From Cadophora sp. MPI-SDFR-AT-0126 (taxonomy: Eukaryota > Ascomycota > Leotiomycetes > Helotiales > Ploettnerulaceae): a DNA stretch of 64,000 bases. The stretch lies in assembly GCA_020747065.1 (NCBI GenBank), contig JAGMVK010000008.1, positions 1,240,001-1,304,000 on the forward strand. Direction: 5' to 3'. Position 1 is the stretch's first letter, and each line of letters begins with the position of its first letter. The notes below the pieces were generated by a model that saw only the letters and a list, made by a program, of their open reading frames with translations, made no database searches and was not told the DNA's origin. Below, one piece after another: positions 36,568 through 48,611 of the stretch. Both the position numbers and the translations under genes were made by a program.

Positions 36568-38341
36568 GTTAATTGGACGGAATGGCCAGCGATTACTGCG
36601 ATTGTCAGAGAAGGCTGGCCGAGACCATGGTCAATCAAACTCACTAGGGAGGGATGTAAGGAAGAAGAACGAGGCTGATCAATAACGAAGACAGATTGGC
36701 GGCTGTACTTGGTCCGGGAAGAGAAGGCTGGGAAAGAGACCGAGTTCACATGCGAGGCTGACGTATACCTCCGGTGGTAGATAGAATACAGATGTAGAAG
36801 GAGAAGGATAAGAGATTCGTTGTCACTATATGTCATGCAATATGGAGATACAATTACAATTGAGTAAAGACGATGATTGAAGAGAGGAGAAAGGCGAGTG
36901 AACTGGATGTTATATATCGTTGTCTGTAGTGACTCGACCTCGATGATGAATCTCGGCTGGACACTTGCTACAGACCTGCTCTTGGGCGGAATAAAGCCGA
37001 GGACGGCTCGTGAAGCTTCCAGTGATGGCTTTGGTCATCTGAAGAGATACAGTTGCGAGACCGGCAGCTTTGCAGTTCGCATTCCTTCATGATCTCCATG
37101 ATGACATCGCTGCGCCCGGAGGATGTGGTGCAAACGCCATGTGTTGCAATTAGGCAACCAGCATGGAGCTTCTTTAGAAAGCGGGGTCCAAAGTCTGCCC
37201 TACGAGATCGGAGCTTGAGAGCTTGAATGTCTAACAAATAGAAAGCTACCATTGATATGAGCTATAAACATTCTTGGATGGATTTGACAACGCTCGGCGT
37301 GAGCTTCTGCTGCAGTATTGCGCCTCGGCAGCCTCACTTTTGCTGGACTCTGACAATGATTGGAAGAGAGTGCTCGAACTGCTCTGTTCGGACTAACGGA
37401 CGATCAGGGTTCGCACATAACAGTCGATTCCAAAATTGCTACATGAAAACTATTGTTGATGTGATCTGGGAATGAAGCGGCTCACATCGGCTGTACTGCA
37501 GTGCGACATGAGAAATCGTCCTTTCGGCTCGCAAATCTCAGGGGTTCGCGAGATGTGGAACGACATATCATTCTGATTATCTCTCCAACTCTCTCCTATA
37601 ATCAAGGGCAATTCATGTTTAGGCTCTCATTGGTAATCAACATTGAGTTTCATCTCTCGGGCAGTTGAGCTTCACCGAGTAGACTGGCTACAACCGGCTA
37701 GATGATGACACCGTCTCGGGCCGGTGAGGCTGAGCTTTCCCTCTCCATCGCACCAAACCCACCACCCAAGACCAACGCTTGTTCGGAATCCTTTCCCATC
37801 TTCCCCAGCGAATTATGACTTATGAAGACCCGAGAATCCACTCAGGCTCTGTTCGGTTGACGCCGATACCCGTACATTCATTGGTGTCCTTTCAGCCTTG
37901 TGTGCCGGTCTCGCAAAAGTTCCAAACCACGCCTCGTCATGGACACGTCTGAGTGGAGAATGTAGCCCGCGCTCCCTGGTCTCTACTTCCGAGGGATCGA
38001 TTTGCATGTGCAAAGAACAAAGTAAGGTCATTCTAGCGTCCTTCTATGCGTCGGGTTGTTCTGTTGGAAATCTTGGCGAGCCTTCCCCCAGCTCCGCCCA
38101 GGTGGCGCTTCTCTCTCGTGCTTGCAAATGATTGCTGGTTTCTGGACCATGGGACTGCGACTGCATACCCGTTGACTGGCCATCTGCTGGCTGCATGATC
38201 TCTGGCCGATGCCCAAACAAATCGAAATTCGGCAATTCCAGTATAGACTTTCTTAGACTGTCTACCCCGCATTGGTATGCTCATGCTACGAATGCACTTC
38301 AACGCCCGAGATGATGCAAACTGAATTTGTGGAGATGCCAT
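36568..38341. other. Intergenic stretch, no gene seen
   Basis: 1.8 kb between the starts/ends of two minus-strand genes. Open frames reach about 100 codons (38033-38341, minus) but overlap each other in several frames without a coding pattern. The left part is the upstream region of the hypothetical CPKC protein. Confidence 0.4.
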
Positions 38342-40244
38342 TTACCACTTTGCTCCTACGCTGTTGGCACGTTCCCTTTCTCGTGCTCTCTCTTTCTCGT
38401 TAGCATTATCGACTGCGCTTCCTCGTCTCCGCAAGCCGCCCGCCTTCTTACGGCGAACCACTTGGTAACCCCTATCGAGTTCCGTTTCGATCGCGCACCT
38501 GACCTTGAGAGCTCCAACTGCGGGCCAAACACTCCTCTCCCCTCGAAGGATCCAGTAGTCAAGACTAGCTTGAGTAGGCGTTTCGAGCAAGCGGATGAAG
38601 TCAGACGCAGATAATTCAGGGACCAGGGTTACAGAAGCTGCAGGAATATGTTCATCCACCAGGAATCGCCGAATCGACAAGGGCAGGAGCCCGAGGCTGT
38701 CGAGTTGCTGCAGTCGATGATGAGTTTCCATGGTGATTAACCGAAGAAGTGCTCCTGTCAGCGACGTTCGTCCACCACGTGTGTGGAGCGGTGATGGACC
38801 ATGCATGTCGCTTTGGAGGAATGGCACAAGATAGGGCCTAGCCTGGCTGACAATGAAATGATTGACATTAAAGAGCTCCGCAACTCGTGATAAAGGCGAA
38901 TCTCGGTCCGTATAAGACGCATGAGTCCAGGGTCTGAATGTTGTATCTGAAGCAGCAGACCAGGGGATGATAGCTCCAGATGCATCCTTGCATTTGAGCG
39001 TGATGGAACGACCGTATAGCGACGGCGAAGATGCATTCGAAGCAATTGCTGCTGACCAGATCAACTATGCAAGACACTTAGTAATGTAAAGACCGTCAAC
39101 AGAAGGAATTATACGAACAACGTTGGGAGCTGTCAAGTAGTTGAGAAGATTTGGCACTCCTCCCCTTCCAGTTGTGGCAACGGTAATATTCAACACACGC
39201 TTCGTCCGATTGTAGGCTTCTTCGAATGTCAGGTCCCCAACATTTGCCCGTACACATTGTTCTAAGATCCTGACATCCAAAAAGTAGCCCTCGCGAAGGA
39301 ATCTATGTAATCTTCTGGTGAGCGTACTCCACCAGCCGTCGAAGGAACCCTCGTCGCGTCCGGTTTGACCAGCAGAACCCTTCCCAGCAAATGCAGAAAG
39401 GTCGATGCTGTCGCCATTAAGAAACCTGGGCAACTCGTCCTCTGTGTGTACACCAACCAATGCCGCAATAAGAGCTCCAGTGGCAGTTCCGGTAATGATT
39501 CTCGGCAACAGACCTCGAGCAAAGAGGGCCTTCACAACCCCTAAATGGCATAGTCCGAATATTGCACCCCCTTGAAGAACCAGTGTGCTTCTTCCAAACG
39601 CCTGCCTTGTATCATGTAGGAGATCCAATTTGGCCTGGCTGCTGAAACCCAGTATTACGCCATTTCCATCAGCTCCGGGAGAAGTTGGCAGCTTTGTGAC
39701 ATCCGCAATGGCTTGTGCTACCTGAGTTATGTAGTCCTCTATTAACAACTTTGTGCCTGCAAAGGCGCGATTGAAGAGTCGAGGGGTCGAGATGTTGCCT
39801 AGATTGCGAACGAGTCCTGACCTCAAGAGGTTCACTAGCTGGAGGATGTCGCCTTCTTCTCGGGCAACGATGATTGACCGAAGGCGTTCATGGATGAGGC
39901 GGTAGTCGTAATACTTAGAGGTAGGGTTCTGACGCCTAGTTTGATATCGGCATATATCCATGTACAAATTTGGATGAAGGGATGGGTGCTGTATACCACA
40001 GATCATTCCCCAATAGCACATCGAGCTGGTATGCCGCCTCTTCCCACTCCTCGTAGACCTTCGCATCTCGAAGTATATCGAACCACACCTCCACCGGCTT
40101 TCTGCGGGTCAACCATCTGAAGAATCTCTGCAGCAGCAGTTAGCTCACATATCAGTGCAGCTCTCCAAGCTAGGGGCTTACAATTTGCCAGAACAGTAGG
40201 ACATCAACGAGCAGATTCCAGAATGACTTGAAAAGACCTGCCAT
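38342..40244 (-). CDS. Patatin-like lipase homologue (Tgl3/4/5 type) lacking the catalytic dyad
   Basis: Four exons: 40244..40182, 40127..39997, 39935..39119, 39064..38342 (577 residues). The fold is that of fungal lipid-droplet triacylglycerol lipases. It has an N-terminal hydrophobic segment, then W-E-E-A-A-Y-Q-L-D and PTSKYYDYRLI, the oxyanion loop Q-G-G-A-I-F-G-L-C-H-L-G, and FNVNHFIVSQARPYLVPF. The nucleophile elbow, G-x-S-x-G in active members, reads G-T-A-T-G (214-218), so Ser is Ala216. The W-x-D-G-S segment with the catalytic Asp reads W-T-H-A-S (383-387), so Asp is His385. Everything around both sites is well conserved and the frame is open, arguing for a maintained pseudoenzyme or a different activity. 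The C-terminus is highly basic (KERARERERANS). Confidence 0.9.
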
Positions 40245-40951
40245 GTCGTTTGTGAACGGGTGCTAGTAGGATAGAAAGTAAAGAATCAGCACGGCATCAG
40301 TAAGAACGAAATGCCTTCCATCCGAAGTACATGTTGGAAGGGGCGAGGACTTGTTGTACTCGTTGTTGTTGTGAGATCCGTAGAGGAATGGGTAAATGCC
40401 TGTGCTGAGCTCCAGCAAGCTCTCATCGCTGACATGTGAATGGGCCAAGGATGATCCATGCCTAGCTCCCCCAGATTTCGCTGCAGTCAACTTATGCACG
40501 GCATTAAACAGGGGGTTTTGAGGAATCCCATGGGTACGTTTGATTGGTCAGATCCAAGTAGTATGTTATTGTTATTCTCACTTCCAGTTCGGGAGGAATG
40601 TTCAAGGCTTTTGAAAGATTGCAGTCCATGTCTCGAGCAAGTCAATCGAAGTAAGGGTTAAAACATGATATCTGGTAAGCTGTGTATCTCTTTACAACGA
40701 TTGAGAATGCACTGCTGTGTATGTGGTGCGGGCTTTTGAAATGTTCCATTAGAGGATATTGTAATGTAGCCTTTTGGAAAGTCTCCATTGCATGTCCCTG
40801 CCATGAGCAAATTTTGTGTGCGATAGCTTCGCTCAATCTCTAATACTACATCAGCCACGAAGGCAGGTATTTCCAAGCTGTGCGCGATTTGTTAGAATGA
40901 AATAGAAGCCCAAGATCTGCCAATTGTCCTCGAAGCATATGAACGCTCCTT
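40245..40951. other. Upstream region of the patatin-like gene
   Basis: 700 bp between the LEO1 stop and the patatin-like gene start (both minus strand). No gene seen. Confidence 0.5.
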
Positions 40952-42313
40952 CTATTCATCATCGTCATCCTCGATAATATTTCGCTTCCTGCCCCTGTTG
41001 ACTGGTTCCGTAGCAACTGGTACGGGTGCTTCATCGTCGTCAAGATCTGCCTCTGCATCCGCATCGGCGTCACTGACTTCCTCTGGCGTGGACTTGGATG
41101 TCTTCTGCTTCTTCGACCGATGTTCATCTCTGTCACTTTCATCATCGAGAATCTCTTCCTCTTCCTCATCATCGTCGCCCTCTTCCAATTCTTCATCACT
41201 GGAAGCGAGAAAACCGTCATCCTTGTCGTACTCGTCTTCCCTGTTGCGGCCGCGTGGAAGGTCATCGTCAGAGTCGTAGTCAGGTCTTCTACGACGAGGC
41301 TTGGGAGCTTTACGACCAGCTCCAGGCGCTCTTCGTCCAGCACGACCTTCCAGATCATCGATATTCAAGCCACCACGGGAACCCATGCCGCCTCTAGGAT
41401 GGTTTGCCTTCTCAGCAGCCGTCTCACGACGACGTTGCGCTCTCATCCGTTCCTTCTCTGCAATCTCCGCTTTCTTCTTCTGCAATTCAGGATCTTCTGT
41501 ATTCGAGATGAGTTCGGGACCATTCCTATCCTCCTTTCTACCACCTCGAGTTGCGGCAGCCAAGTTCTTTTGCAGCTTCTCGAGGGCATCGTCTTGTATG
41601 TCTTTGTTGGGTCGAACAGTGTGGTGGTTCGTCATATGGCCAACCATTACCAACATTGCAGAAGCAATTGAAGGCGAGGCAAGGTAGGCGTGGGAATCGG
41701 TAACTTCTTGATATGGCTTCACATCTTTTGGAGGCGCAAGCGATTTTGTCTGTAGCTCGTAGTGCTGGTCGCCAATGGAGATCGTTGTAGTTCCATCACT
41801 CCATTTGTACAGGTTCGCATTGCTCTCGAGCTTGCCCGTAGCTGGGTTGGTGCGATAGCGTATCGTGGATGCTGACACAGCACTGGCCAGGAAGTTAGAG
41901 GATCTGGTTTCCGTGTGATGATCGAACATGGGAGGCTGGAAAGTATCAGGGTTGAAGGGGCGCGGGTCAATTCCCATGAATGACGGCATTCGTAAGACAC
42001 TCAACTGAACAATGTCAATGATTGCTTTCCACAAGAAAGGAGGCACACTTACCTCTCCATCCGCTGGCTTAGGCACTGGATGTCTCCATAATGTAGTCTC
42101 CATTATCCGCGCTTCTCTGCTGTCATTGATGTCCACGTCCTCGTCCAGTTGAGGCGCCCTATCTCTACGATCTTCATCGTCTCCAGAGTCAAGCTCTCGA
42201 TCGCTGAGATCTCGGACCTTATCCGCTGGCGCCTCGTCCTCGTCACCGAACAGATCGTCGTCGCCATCATCCACACCGGCGTCCATAATGTCATCCTCTG
42301 ATTCTGAAGCCAT
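40952..42313 (-). CDS. LEO1: Leo1, Paf1 transcription elongation complex subunit
   Basis: Two exons, 42313..42053 and 42004..40952, with a 48-nt intron give 437 residues. The layout is acidic N-terminus, conserved Leo1 core, acidic/basic tail. The core includes VLRMPSFMGIDPRPFNPDTF and a stretch with IRYRTNP...LESNANLYKWSDGT and SIGDQHYELQ. Within the Paf1 complex Leo1 travels with RNA polymerase II and supports histone modification and elongation. The tail alternates KKKAEIAEKERMRAQRRRE helix with long Asp/Glu runs. It starts 445 bp from the divergent Mob gene. Confidence 0.94.
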   Translation of the reverse strand: MASESEDDIMDAGVDDGDDDLFGDEDEAPADKVRDLSDRELDSGDDEDRRDRAPQLDEDVDINDSREARIMETTLWRHPVPKPADGEVSVPPFLWKAIIDIVQLSVLRMPSFMGIDPRPFNPDTFQPPMFDHHTETRSSNFLASAVSASTIRYRTNPATGKLESNANLYKWSDGTTTISIGDQHYELQTKSLAPPKDVKPYQEVTDSHAYLASPSIASAMLVMVGHMTNHHTVRPNKDIQDDALEKLQKNLAAATRGGRKEDRNGPELISNTEDPELQKKKAEIAEKERMRAQRRRETAAEKANHPRGGMGSRGGLNIDDLEGRAGRRAPGAGRKAPKPRRRRPDYDSDDDLPRGRNREDEYDKDDGFLASSDEELEEGDDDEEEEEILDDESDRDEHRSKKQKTSKSTPEEVSDADADAEADLDDDEAPVPVATEPVNRGRKRNIIEDDDDE

Positions 42314-42758
42314 GGTGGATGAAGGAGGCTGTTGAATTCAGGGGGGCTGTATTGAGCAAATCTGACTCTCAAGGCTCGAAAAGGTGTTCGTTGGCGATAA
42401 TGTCGATTGACGAACGATGTTGAACAAGCTTGTGTGCGCGTGCTAATGGCCACAGGGTGAAATGCAAATTGCAGATTTGAAAGTTGCGAAGCTCGCGACA
42501 GTGCTGTACTACAATTCTGGCAGGGGTTAGGTTACAGCGGCACGCAGCCATCCATCACCCTTCACCGCTACCGCTTTCGACTTAGCCCGGTTTCTAGTCC
42601 CGCCTCGATCTCCTATTCCATTTACAAGATCCTCTGGCTCGTTCAATCTCTATTGAGTGTGGCTGCCGTCACCTGTCAACATCACTCAAATACCGTCCAT
42701 CTTCGAAGTCTTTGAACCAGTTCAGGTCGACCCGGAATTCAGAAGCTGATCTGTCACC
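42314..42758. promoter_or_regulatory. Shared promoter of LEO1 and the Mob gene
   Basis: 445 bp between divergent starts; no distinct motif was identified beyond general CT-rich stretches near the Mob start. Confidence 0.4.
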
Positions 42759-44378
42759 ATGTCCAACTTCTTGACTGGAATGTAGGTACCTATTTACACT
42801 TCTGCTGGTACCATTATTGTTGGTTATACTTCCTAGAATGGGCTACGCATTTGTGCCTATTGTTTTCGAATTTCTGGAATTCTACCTCTTTTAGAGGGAA
42901 CTTCTGCAGCTGCGCTTTGCTTTGTCTCGTGGGCCACTGGCTGTGTGATGTCCAGCAAGAGACCGAAGCTGGATGTTGGATGTCTTCACAACATCACGGG
43001 TAGCCGAGACAGTCTCGGAACGATTGCTCCCCTCTTCTTTTCGATTTCTCCAAAGTTTGGTTCAGGAGTTCTTCTGTTTGGCTGTACTCTGACTGAGCGT
43101 CATTGCAACACCGGCAGATAATGTCATATCCCTTGTACTTTGCCTAGCTTTTGTCACGTTTCTTGCCATGGACAGGCTCCTTTGCTAACATTTCTCTATA
43201 GTAGCGGTCGCTTCAGAGGTGGTGGTAAGAATGGCGGTACCAAAAGCCCTGGACCTGGAGCGCAGCCAACATCACCTACAGGCACCTCACAGAACAGCTT
43301 ATCATCCACCAATCTCGCACCAAGAGTTCCACCATTGCCCAACTCACCCTCGCTATCTCAGACTCTGTCCATGAACGATTCTTCCAGTAGTCTTCCTGCC
43401 GGTGGCGATGCCCTCTCCTGCTACAACCTACCACGGCCGAAGCCACTTTGGTTGAACGACTCGTATGCCAAGCATATCGTAAAAGGCAACTTCATGACTT
43501 TGTCAGCTCGACCCAAGACAGTGGAGCAAGGCGAATGGATTGCTCACCAAGGTACGCTGTTCAAATCTGGACCCCGGATAAGCTGACTCTGTGTTAGTGG
43601 TTGAACACTACCGTAATCTCTGGAACTTTGTGCGTGTCATCCATGACAAGGATGAAGATGGAACCTCCATTTGCAACTCTCAAACCTGCCCTCGCATGTC
43701 AGCTGGAGCGTGAGTTCCGTTTCGTCCCTCCACTCATCAAATCTGACGTCCTCTAGAAACCATTCGTTCACATGGCTGAACTCTCGGAAAGAGCCAGTTG
43801 AAGTCCCCGCTCACGAATACATTTCTCTCATGCAAAGATGGATATCCGGCAAGATTGACAACACTTCCATCTTCCCAACCGACCCAGCTGGTGTCTCTTT
43901 CGCACATAACACTAGTGGCCCAGAGATCGCCTCCGCAACTTATGCATCTGGTGGCCTAAATACCCCAGGATCAAATACCCCGATTCCAGCTGGTCCAACA
44001 AGCCTCAATACCTCCCTTTCGCAACTTGCTGGCCCCGGTGACTGGATCGGAAAGAGCAGTGGATTCCCAGTCGAGTTCGTCGATGTCTGCCAAACCATCT
44101 TCCGTCAAATGTTCCGCGTCTATTCACATCTCTACTGGGCTCATTTCATCGATCCATTTTACCACCTCGGTCTGGAGAAACCCATGAACAGTTGCTTCAG
44201 TCACTTTGTTCTTACCGCTACCGAGATCGAAATGCTGAAGCCTCACGAGTTAGAGCCCATGCAACCCTTGATCGATCTTTGGGCAGCCAACGGAACCTTT
44301 CCTAAGGAGTCCAAGGCCTACGCTTGCGCCAATCTCAAGGCGGGAGAGCGTTTACTCGCCCTATCTGGTGTCAATTGA
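42759..44378 (+). CDS. Mob1/phocein family kinase activator (Mob2-like)
   Basis: Four exons: 42759..42781, 43202..43551, 43598..43709, 43757..44378 (368 residues). The first exon is 23 nt (MSNFLTGI) and is followed by a 420-nt intron, by far the longest of the gene. The Mob fold is clear (VKGNFMTLSARPKTVEQGEWIAHQ, then YRNLWNFVRVIHD). The four zinc ligands are present: Cys150 and Cys155 (C-N-S-Q-T-C), His286 and His291 (H-L-Y-W-A-H). A ~50-residue serine/proline/glycine-rich insert (213-262) interrupts the domain. Mob proteins bind and activate NDR/LATS kinases; this one resembles the Mob2 partner of Cbk1/COT-1 in polar growth, but assignment within the family is not certain. Confidence 0.88.
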
Positions 44379-44702
44379 GAGAGAAGGACTTGAGCCGACA
44401 CATCTTTGCTATGTTTGGTTATGGGATGCAAGAGGTTCTTGTCGATCAAAACAATGGGTTCGATTTATGATTTTGCAGAAGACAGCATGGCTTATTTCCA
44501 TGCATATGAGTTATGGAATTTGATGGCATGAAATCAGCGAGGATTTCTCATGGCGGCGTTTCTGAATTTTAGGCAGCAAAGCAGCTTTATTGCAAATTTT
44601 GATTCTCATATTGACATAGAAAGACCAGCGAGTAAATGAAAGATCCCTCAAACGTCCGGCTGATCTCCGAGAAATGATGACCGTGATTCTGCCTCCCAAT
44701 GC
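44379..44702. other. Convergent 3' region between the Mob and DUF3237 genes
   Basis: 324 bp; no gene seen. Confidence 0.5.
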
Positions 44703-45625
44703 TTAAGCAGCAACCTCACTGATCTTATACTCGACCGTGACTGGCTTTCCCTCCTCAAGTACAAACCGACCACTCGCCACATAGATTTTCTTCTCGATGT
44801 CTTTCAAGGCTTCATTTCCTGTTTCAAAGAGAATATGGGTGACTGCAGTGCCGTAAGTTAATTGTGAAGCTAACATACGAAGTTCATTTGCCTCACTCAC
44901 AGGCGTCCCCAAATGGCGTGGTCTTCGCAGAAGCATCTCCGGTGAGTACAGCACCAACGCCAGGCGTCACATTGATGATCCCACTATACTTGTAGCTGAT
45001 GATGGCACCGCTCTTGTCCTTCAAGACGGAATTGACATCCAATCGAACATGTTGGCCAGAAGGGTCTTGTCGGATCTATATATTTCCTCATCAGCGACTA
45101 GCGACTAGAATTTAGGCCCCGAAATGGGTCTCTACGGCAGTGGCCCAGAGTGCAAGCGGAACGGCCTTGGTGGCCCTCGAGACCATTCGGAGCAGAGCCA
45201 AGAACGTTCCTCCCAGGATTGTCACCGTCAGATACCCTTGAAGGTTTTGAATTATCTTGTGTACGGAATTTGAACTGATATAAGGAAAAGAATGCCTACG
45301 AAGTCATTTCCATGAACAAAAACAGCATCAACTTTGATTGGGTAGCCTGGTTCCGACTTCAGAAAGTTGTTGGTATTCTCAGTCAAAAAGGGGACGACAA
45401 AAAGAGGGGCTCCTTTCGAGACTTCGCCGACGGTAACTGGAGCATCGATGACGATCTGTAAGATCAAAGTCAACTTGTGGATGTTCAAAGTCATTGAAAT
45501 CCATGTAGGCTCAGGAGAAGATTGAAAGATCCCATTCTCAGACTCTCAACTGAATTGGATACGCTGGGTAATAAGTCACTCACATTAGCTGTGAAAGCTG
45601 GGATGAGTTTTGGGAAGTTCGACAT
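44703..45625 (-). CDS. DUF3237 family protein
   Basis: Four exons: 45625..45584, 45455..45300, 45075..44901, 44842..44703 (170 residues); introns of 128, 224 and 58 nt. The spliced product shows the DUF3237 pattern: a beta-rich start (PVTVGEVSKGAPLFVVPF), then VDAVFVHGNDF-IRQDPSGQHVRLDV, GVGAVLTG and a final THILFETGN...YVASGRFVLEEGKPVTVEYKISEV. The family is a small barrel fold of unknown biochemical role, found in fungi and bacteria. The 224-nt second intron is long and might hide an alternative exon, but the simple splice gives the expected family sequence. No signal peptide, so probably cytosolic. Confidence 0.85.
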
Positions 45626-46072
45626 TTTGATGATACAATGTGGCCTGATTAAGGTTGATCTGTTCTGGGATTGATGGCGTTTGGGATGCAGTGAGAGTAG
45701 GTCGGGTGTGAAGTGAAGTTACACTAGCTGGTGCAATACTGCACCACTTCAGGATGGGGCGACTTCCCTGCGTGGGCAACATGTGCCTCGTACCTCCCCC
45801 GCTTGACATGCAGCTGCATTGATCCTGAACAAATCAAAAGAGCGACACCAATCACCGAATTGGAGAATATTGACAGGGAGCCGAGAAGAGTATGGCGATA
45901 TTTCAACTAACCTGTCAAGTTGTGTTGTCGAGCAGCCTTCCACCTCGGTACAGGTCCCCACGAACATGTTACCGGCATCTCTGGAACAAGGGATGAAGGG
46001 TTAAGATTTTGTATTATCTGACATGATCCTTCCGTACGCCTATGCTATATCAACATGTCAAGTGAACACGCA
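45626..46072. other. Upstream region of the DUF3237 gene
   Basis: About 450 bp between the DUF3237 start and the ERB1 stop, both minus strand. No gene seen. Confidence 0.5.
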
Positions 46073-48442
46073 TCACATCCATAAGCGGCAAGTACCATCA
46101 GCTCCAGCACTCACACACCATGGTTCCCTTGGATGCCAGTCAATATCCATGACACCCAGCGCGCTCTTAACCTTGTGTCCCTTGAGAACCTTAACCGGTA
46201 CGATGGTAGCGTTCTCCATCATATCGCTGACAACCTTGCCATGGAATATTTGCAAGCTGCCGTCATCACTGGCATCGGCGAACAATGGGAAGCCTCCCTT
46301 GTGATACTTGACTGCTCGGATAGCTTTCGTGTGGAATCTCATAGTCTTATACGGCCGAGTTGACAAGTCCAGATCGTGCCACAGAAGTCGCCTGTCATAT
46401 GAACCCACAATAAGATTATCACCGCCAGGGTGGATATCGAAGGACGATATCCATCTTGCACCAGGTTGGATAATCTTGACGAGCTCTTGCTTTTGAAGAT
46501 CATAACTGCGGATTGTGCGTTGCGTAGCAACAAAGAATAGTGGTCTCGAGGGGTGAAATTGCACTGTCTGTGGGATTCCAGGTAATCGGCGGAAGGGTAT
46601 TTGAGTGAGATGTTTCGAGAGCGTGTGAATTGCAACGGCACTCTTTTGAGCAGTTGGAGATACGGTTGAAAAGAAGTCACCTCTTCGGTGCCAGCTAATG
46701 ACCTTGACTGTTGTTCGAACTGTGACCTTGATGAGAACTCCTTCGTCCTCGAGGCGCGATCCTGGTCGAGTCCACTTCGCAACTGGCTCTTTCCGAGCGC
46801 CATTTGCTGTGAGTGCTTGTGTTGCCTTCGAGGCATAACCAAATCCTGCGTCAAGCAATTCACGGCTGGAAGCTTCTGTCTCCGGGTCCACGATCGGTGG
46901 TACCATCAGATATATGTCTTCACCAGCAGCTGCTGAGAGAATAACCGCATCCTTTCCAGGTCGCCATCTCACGACGTTGACTGCTTCGTCGTCTCCGATC
47001 TTAGCGCTCCAGAGCTGTCGTCCTGTCAAGAGCTCCCACACGCGAACCGTGCCATCGTCTCCACCACTTGCAAGCCATATTCCAGACGGATCAATGGCCA
47101 AGCTACGTACTCTACCATCGTGACCACGGAAAAGTGTAGAGCACACAGTAGGGAATGGCTTGAGTTCCTCGGGTCTCGGCAGCTTTGGTAGCAGTGATGC
47201 AGGATCAATGTTGAGTCGGTTCTTGCGAACGCGAGGTGCCAAATACAAGTCCAATGACCGTTCAAATCGCTCTTTGATGAATTTCTCATAACCAGGAACT
47301 TTCCGTAATGAATCATAGCTTGTGGGTAAGTATTCTTTTTCTCTATCCTCGGGATCAGTTGAACTCCACTCTTTCTTCTCTGATTTTGAAGGGAGGTATT
47401 CTGGAGGTGGATTGTAACTCAGATCGTAACCTGGCGGAGGCGCTTTTGGTGCAGGAATGTTCATAACATGATCGGGCCGGGCTTGTTCATCCTGCCAGAT
47501 GTCATAATGCACTTCCTCCTCCTCTTCTTCTTTCTCCTCGGGTGGCCTATACGGCAGGATCCTTCCTTCACGAATGGCCCGAACAATCTTCATGATTCTC
47601 TTGGCTTCATGCTTGGAAGGTAAGAAACGCCGTTTTGGTTCTGGTGCTGAGCTCAAAGGCATGATCTCCTCAATACCAGTAAAGTATTCGACAGTAGCCT
47701 TATGAGTTAGTAAAATAAAGTGTACAAAGCATTATAACAGACTTACAGGATATGGATCATATCCCTCTTCTGGCATCTCGTTTGTCTGAATTCGTCGAAG
47801 AATTTCCAATTCATCCTGGCTAAGGTTCAAAGGCTTTCCAGTCGCAGGATCCGTCATTCCAGTCCATCCCTTCGGCACCTCTATACTGTCCAGTAATGCA
47901 TCCAGAGCTTCTCCCTTGGCTGGCCGCATAATTTTCTTGCCATTGATATCATATCCAATGTGTGGGTACGAATCATAGAAAGTCAATGGGATATTTCCGA
48001 TCGTGTTGGTAGCATCTGCCGCATCAGAATCGTCTGAGTCATAGATAGGATCTATTTCCTCGTACACGTATCTTTCTCCTCCATTGGCGTCGGTGGTCAC
48101 TGTATAATTGGGCGCGTCGTTGTCGTCGTCCTCAAGTATCGCTTGATTGCTGATCGTATCTTTCCTTGTGCCATTGCTTTTTACCAAAGCTGCGTTCGCA
48201 CCCTCTCCTTCATCTTCTGACGGTATCTCATCGCTATCCAGGGCCTCCAATTCATCTTCGTCCACGTCCTCCTCTTCATCGCTCTCGTCTTCGTCCGCAC
48301 TGTTGCCCGCCGAGTCTTCGCTTTGCGACAAGATGCCTTCTAGCAGCCCATCTCCGAATTCCGCTTCCGAATCTACATCCGAGTGCTCAGGAACATCGCG
48401 AGTCACAGCCTTGCGCTTTCTATCCCCGGTCGTGGGCGCCAT
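46073..48442 (-). CDS. ERB1: ERB1/BOP1, 60S ribosome biogenesis factor
   Basis: Two exons, 48442..47747 and 47698..46073, with a 48-nt intron (TTACTAAC branch) give 773 residues. An acidic N-terminus is followed by the BOP1NT domain ([75 protein letters not shown]). A WD40 propeller fills the C-terminal half ([30 protein letters not shown], last blade ending CRLWM). With Ytm1 and Nop7 it forms the PeBoW complex needed for 27S pre-rRNA processing in the nucleolus. The start is 169 bp from the divergent Zn2Cys6 gene. Confidence 0.96.
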
Positions 48443-48611
48443 GTTGTGAAATTGAAGCTTTGGAGGAATTTTCGAGATTTTGCTTGGACTTTTCCTTATC
48501 GTTGCTGTATCTTAGCGCGCCCCGCTATTTTCAGTTCATGAAGCCAAGCCTCGAGGTGTTGCCTGCCTCGTCCTCGCCGCAATTCGATGTGCTGCACAAC
48601 AACTATCTTCC

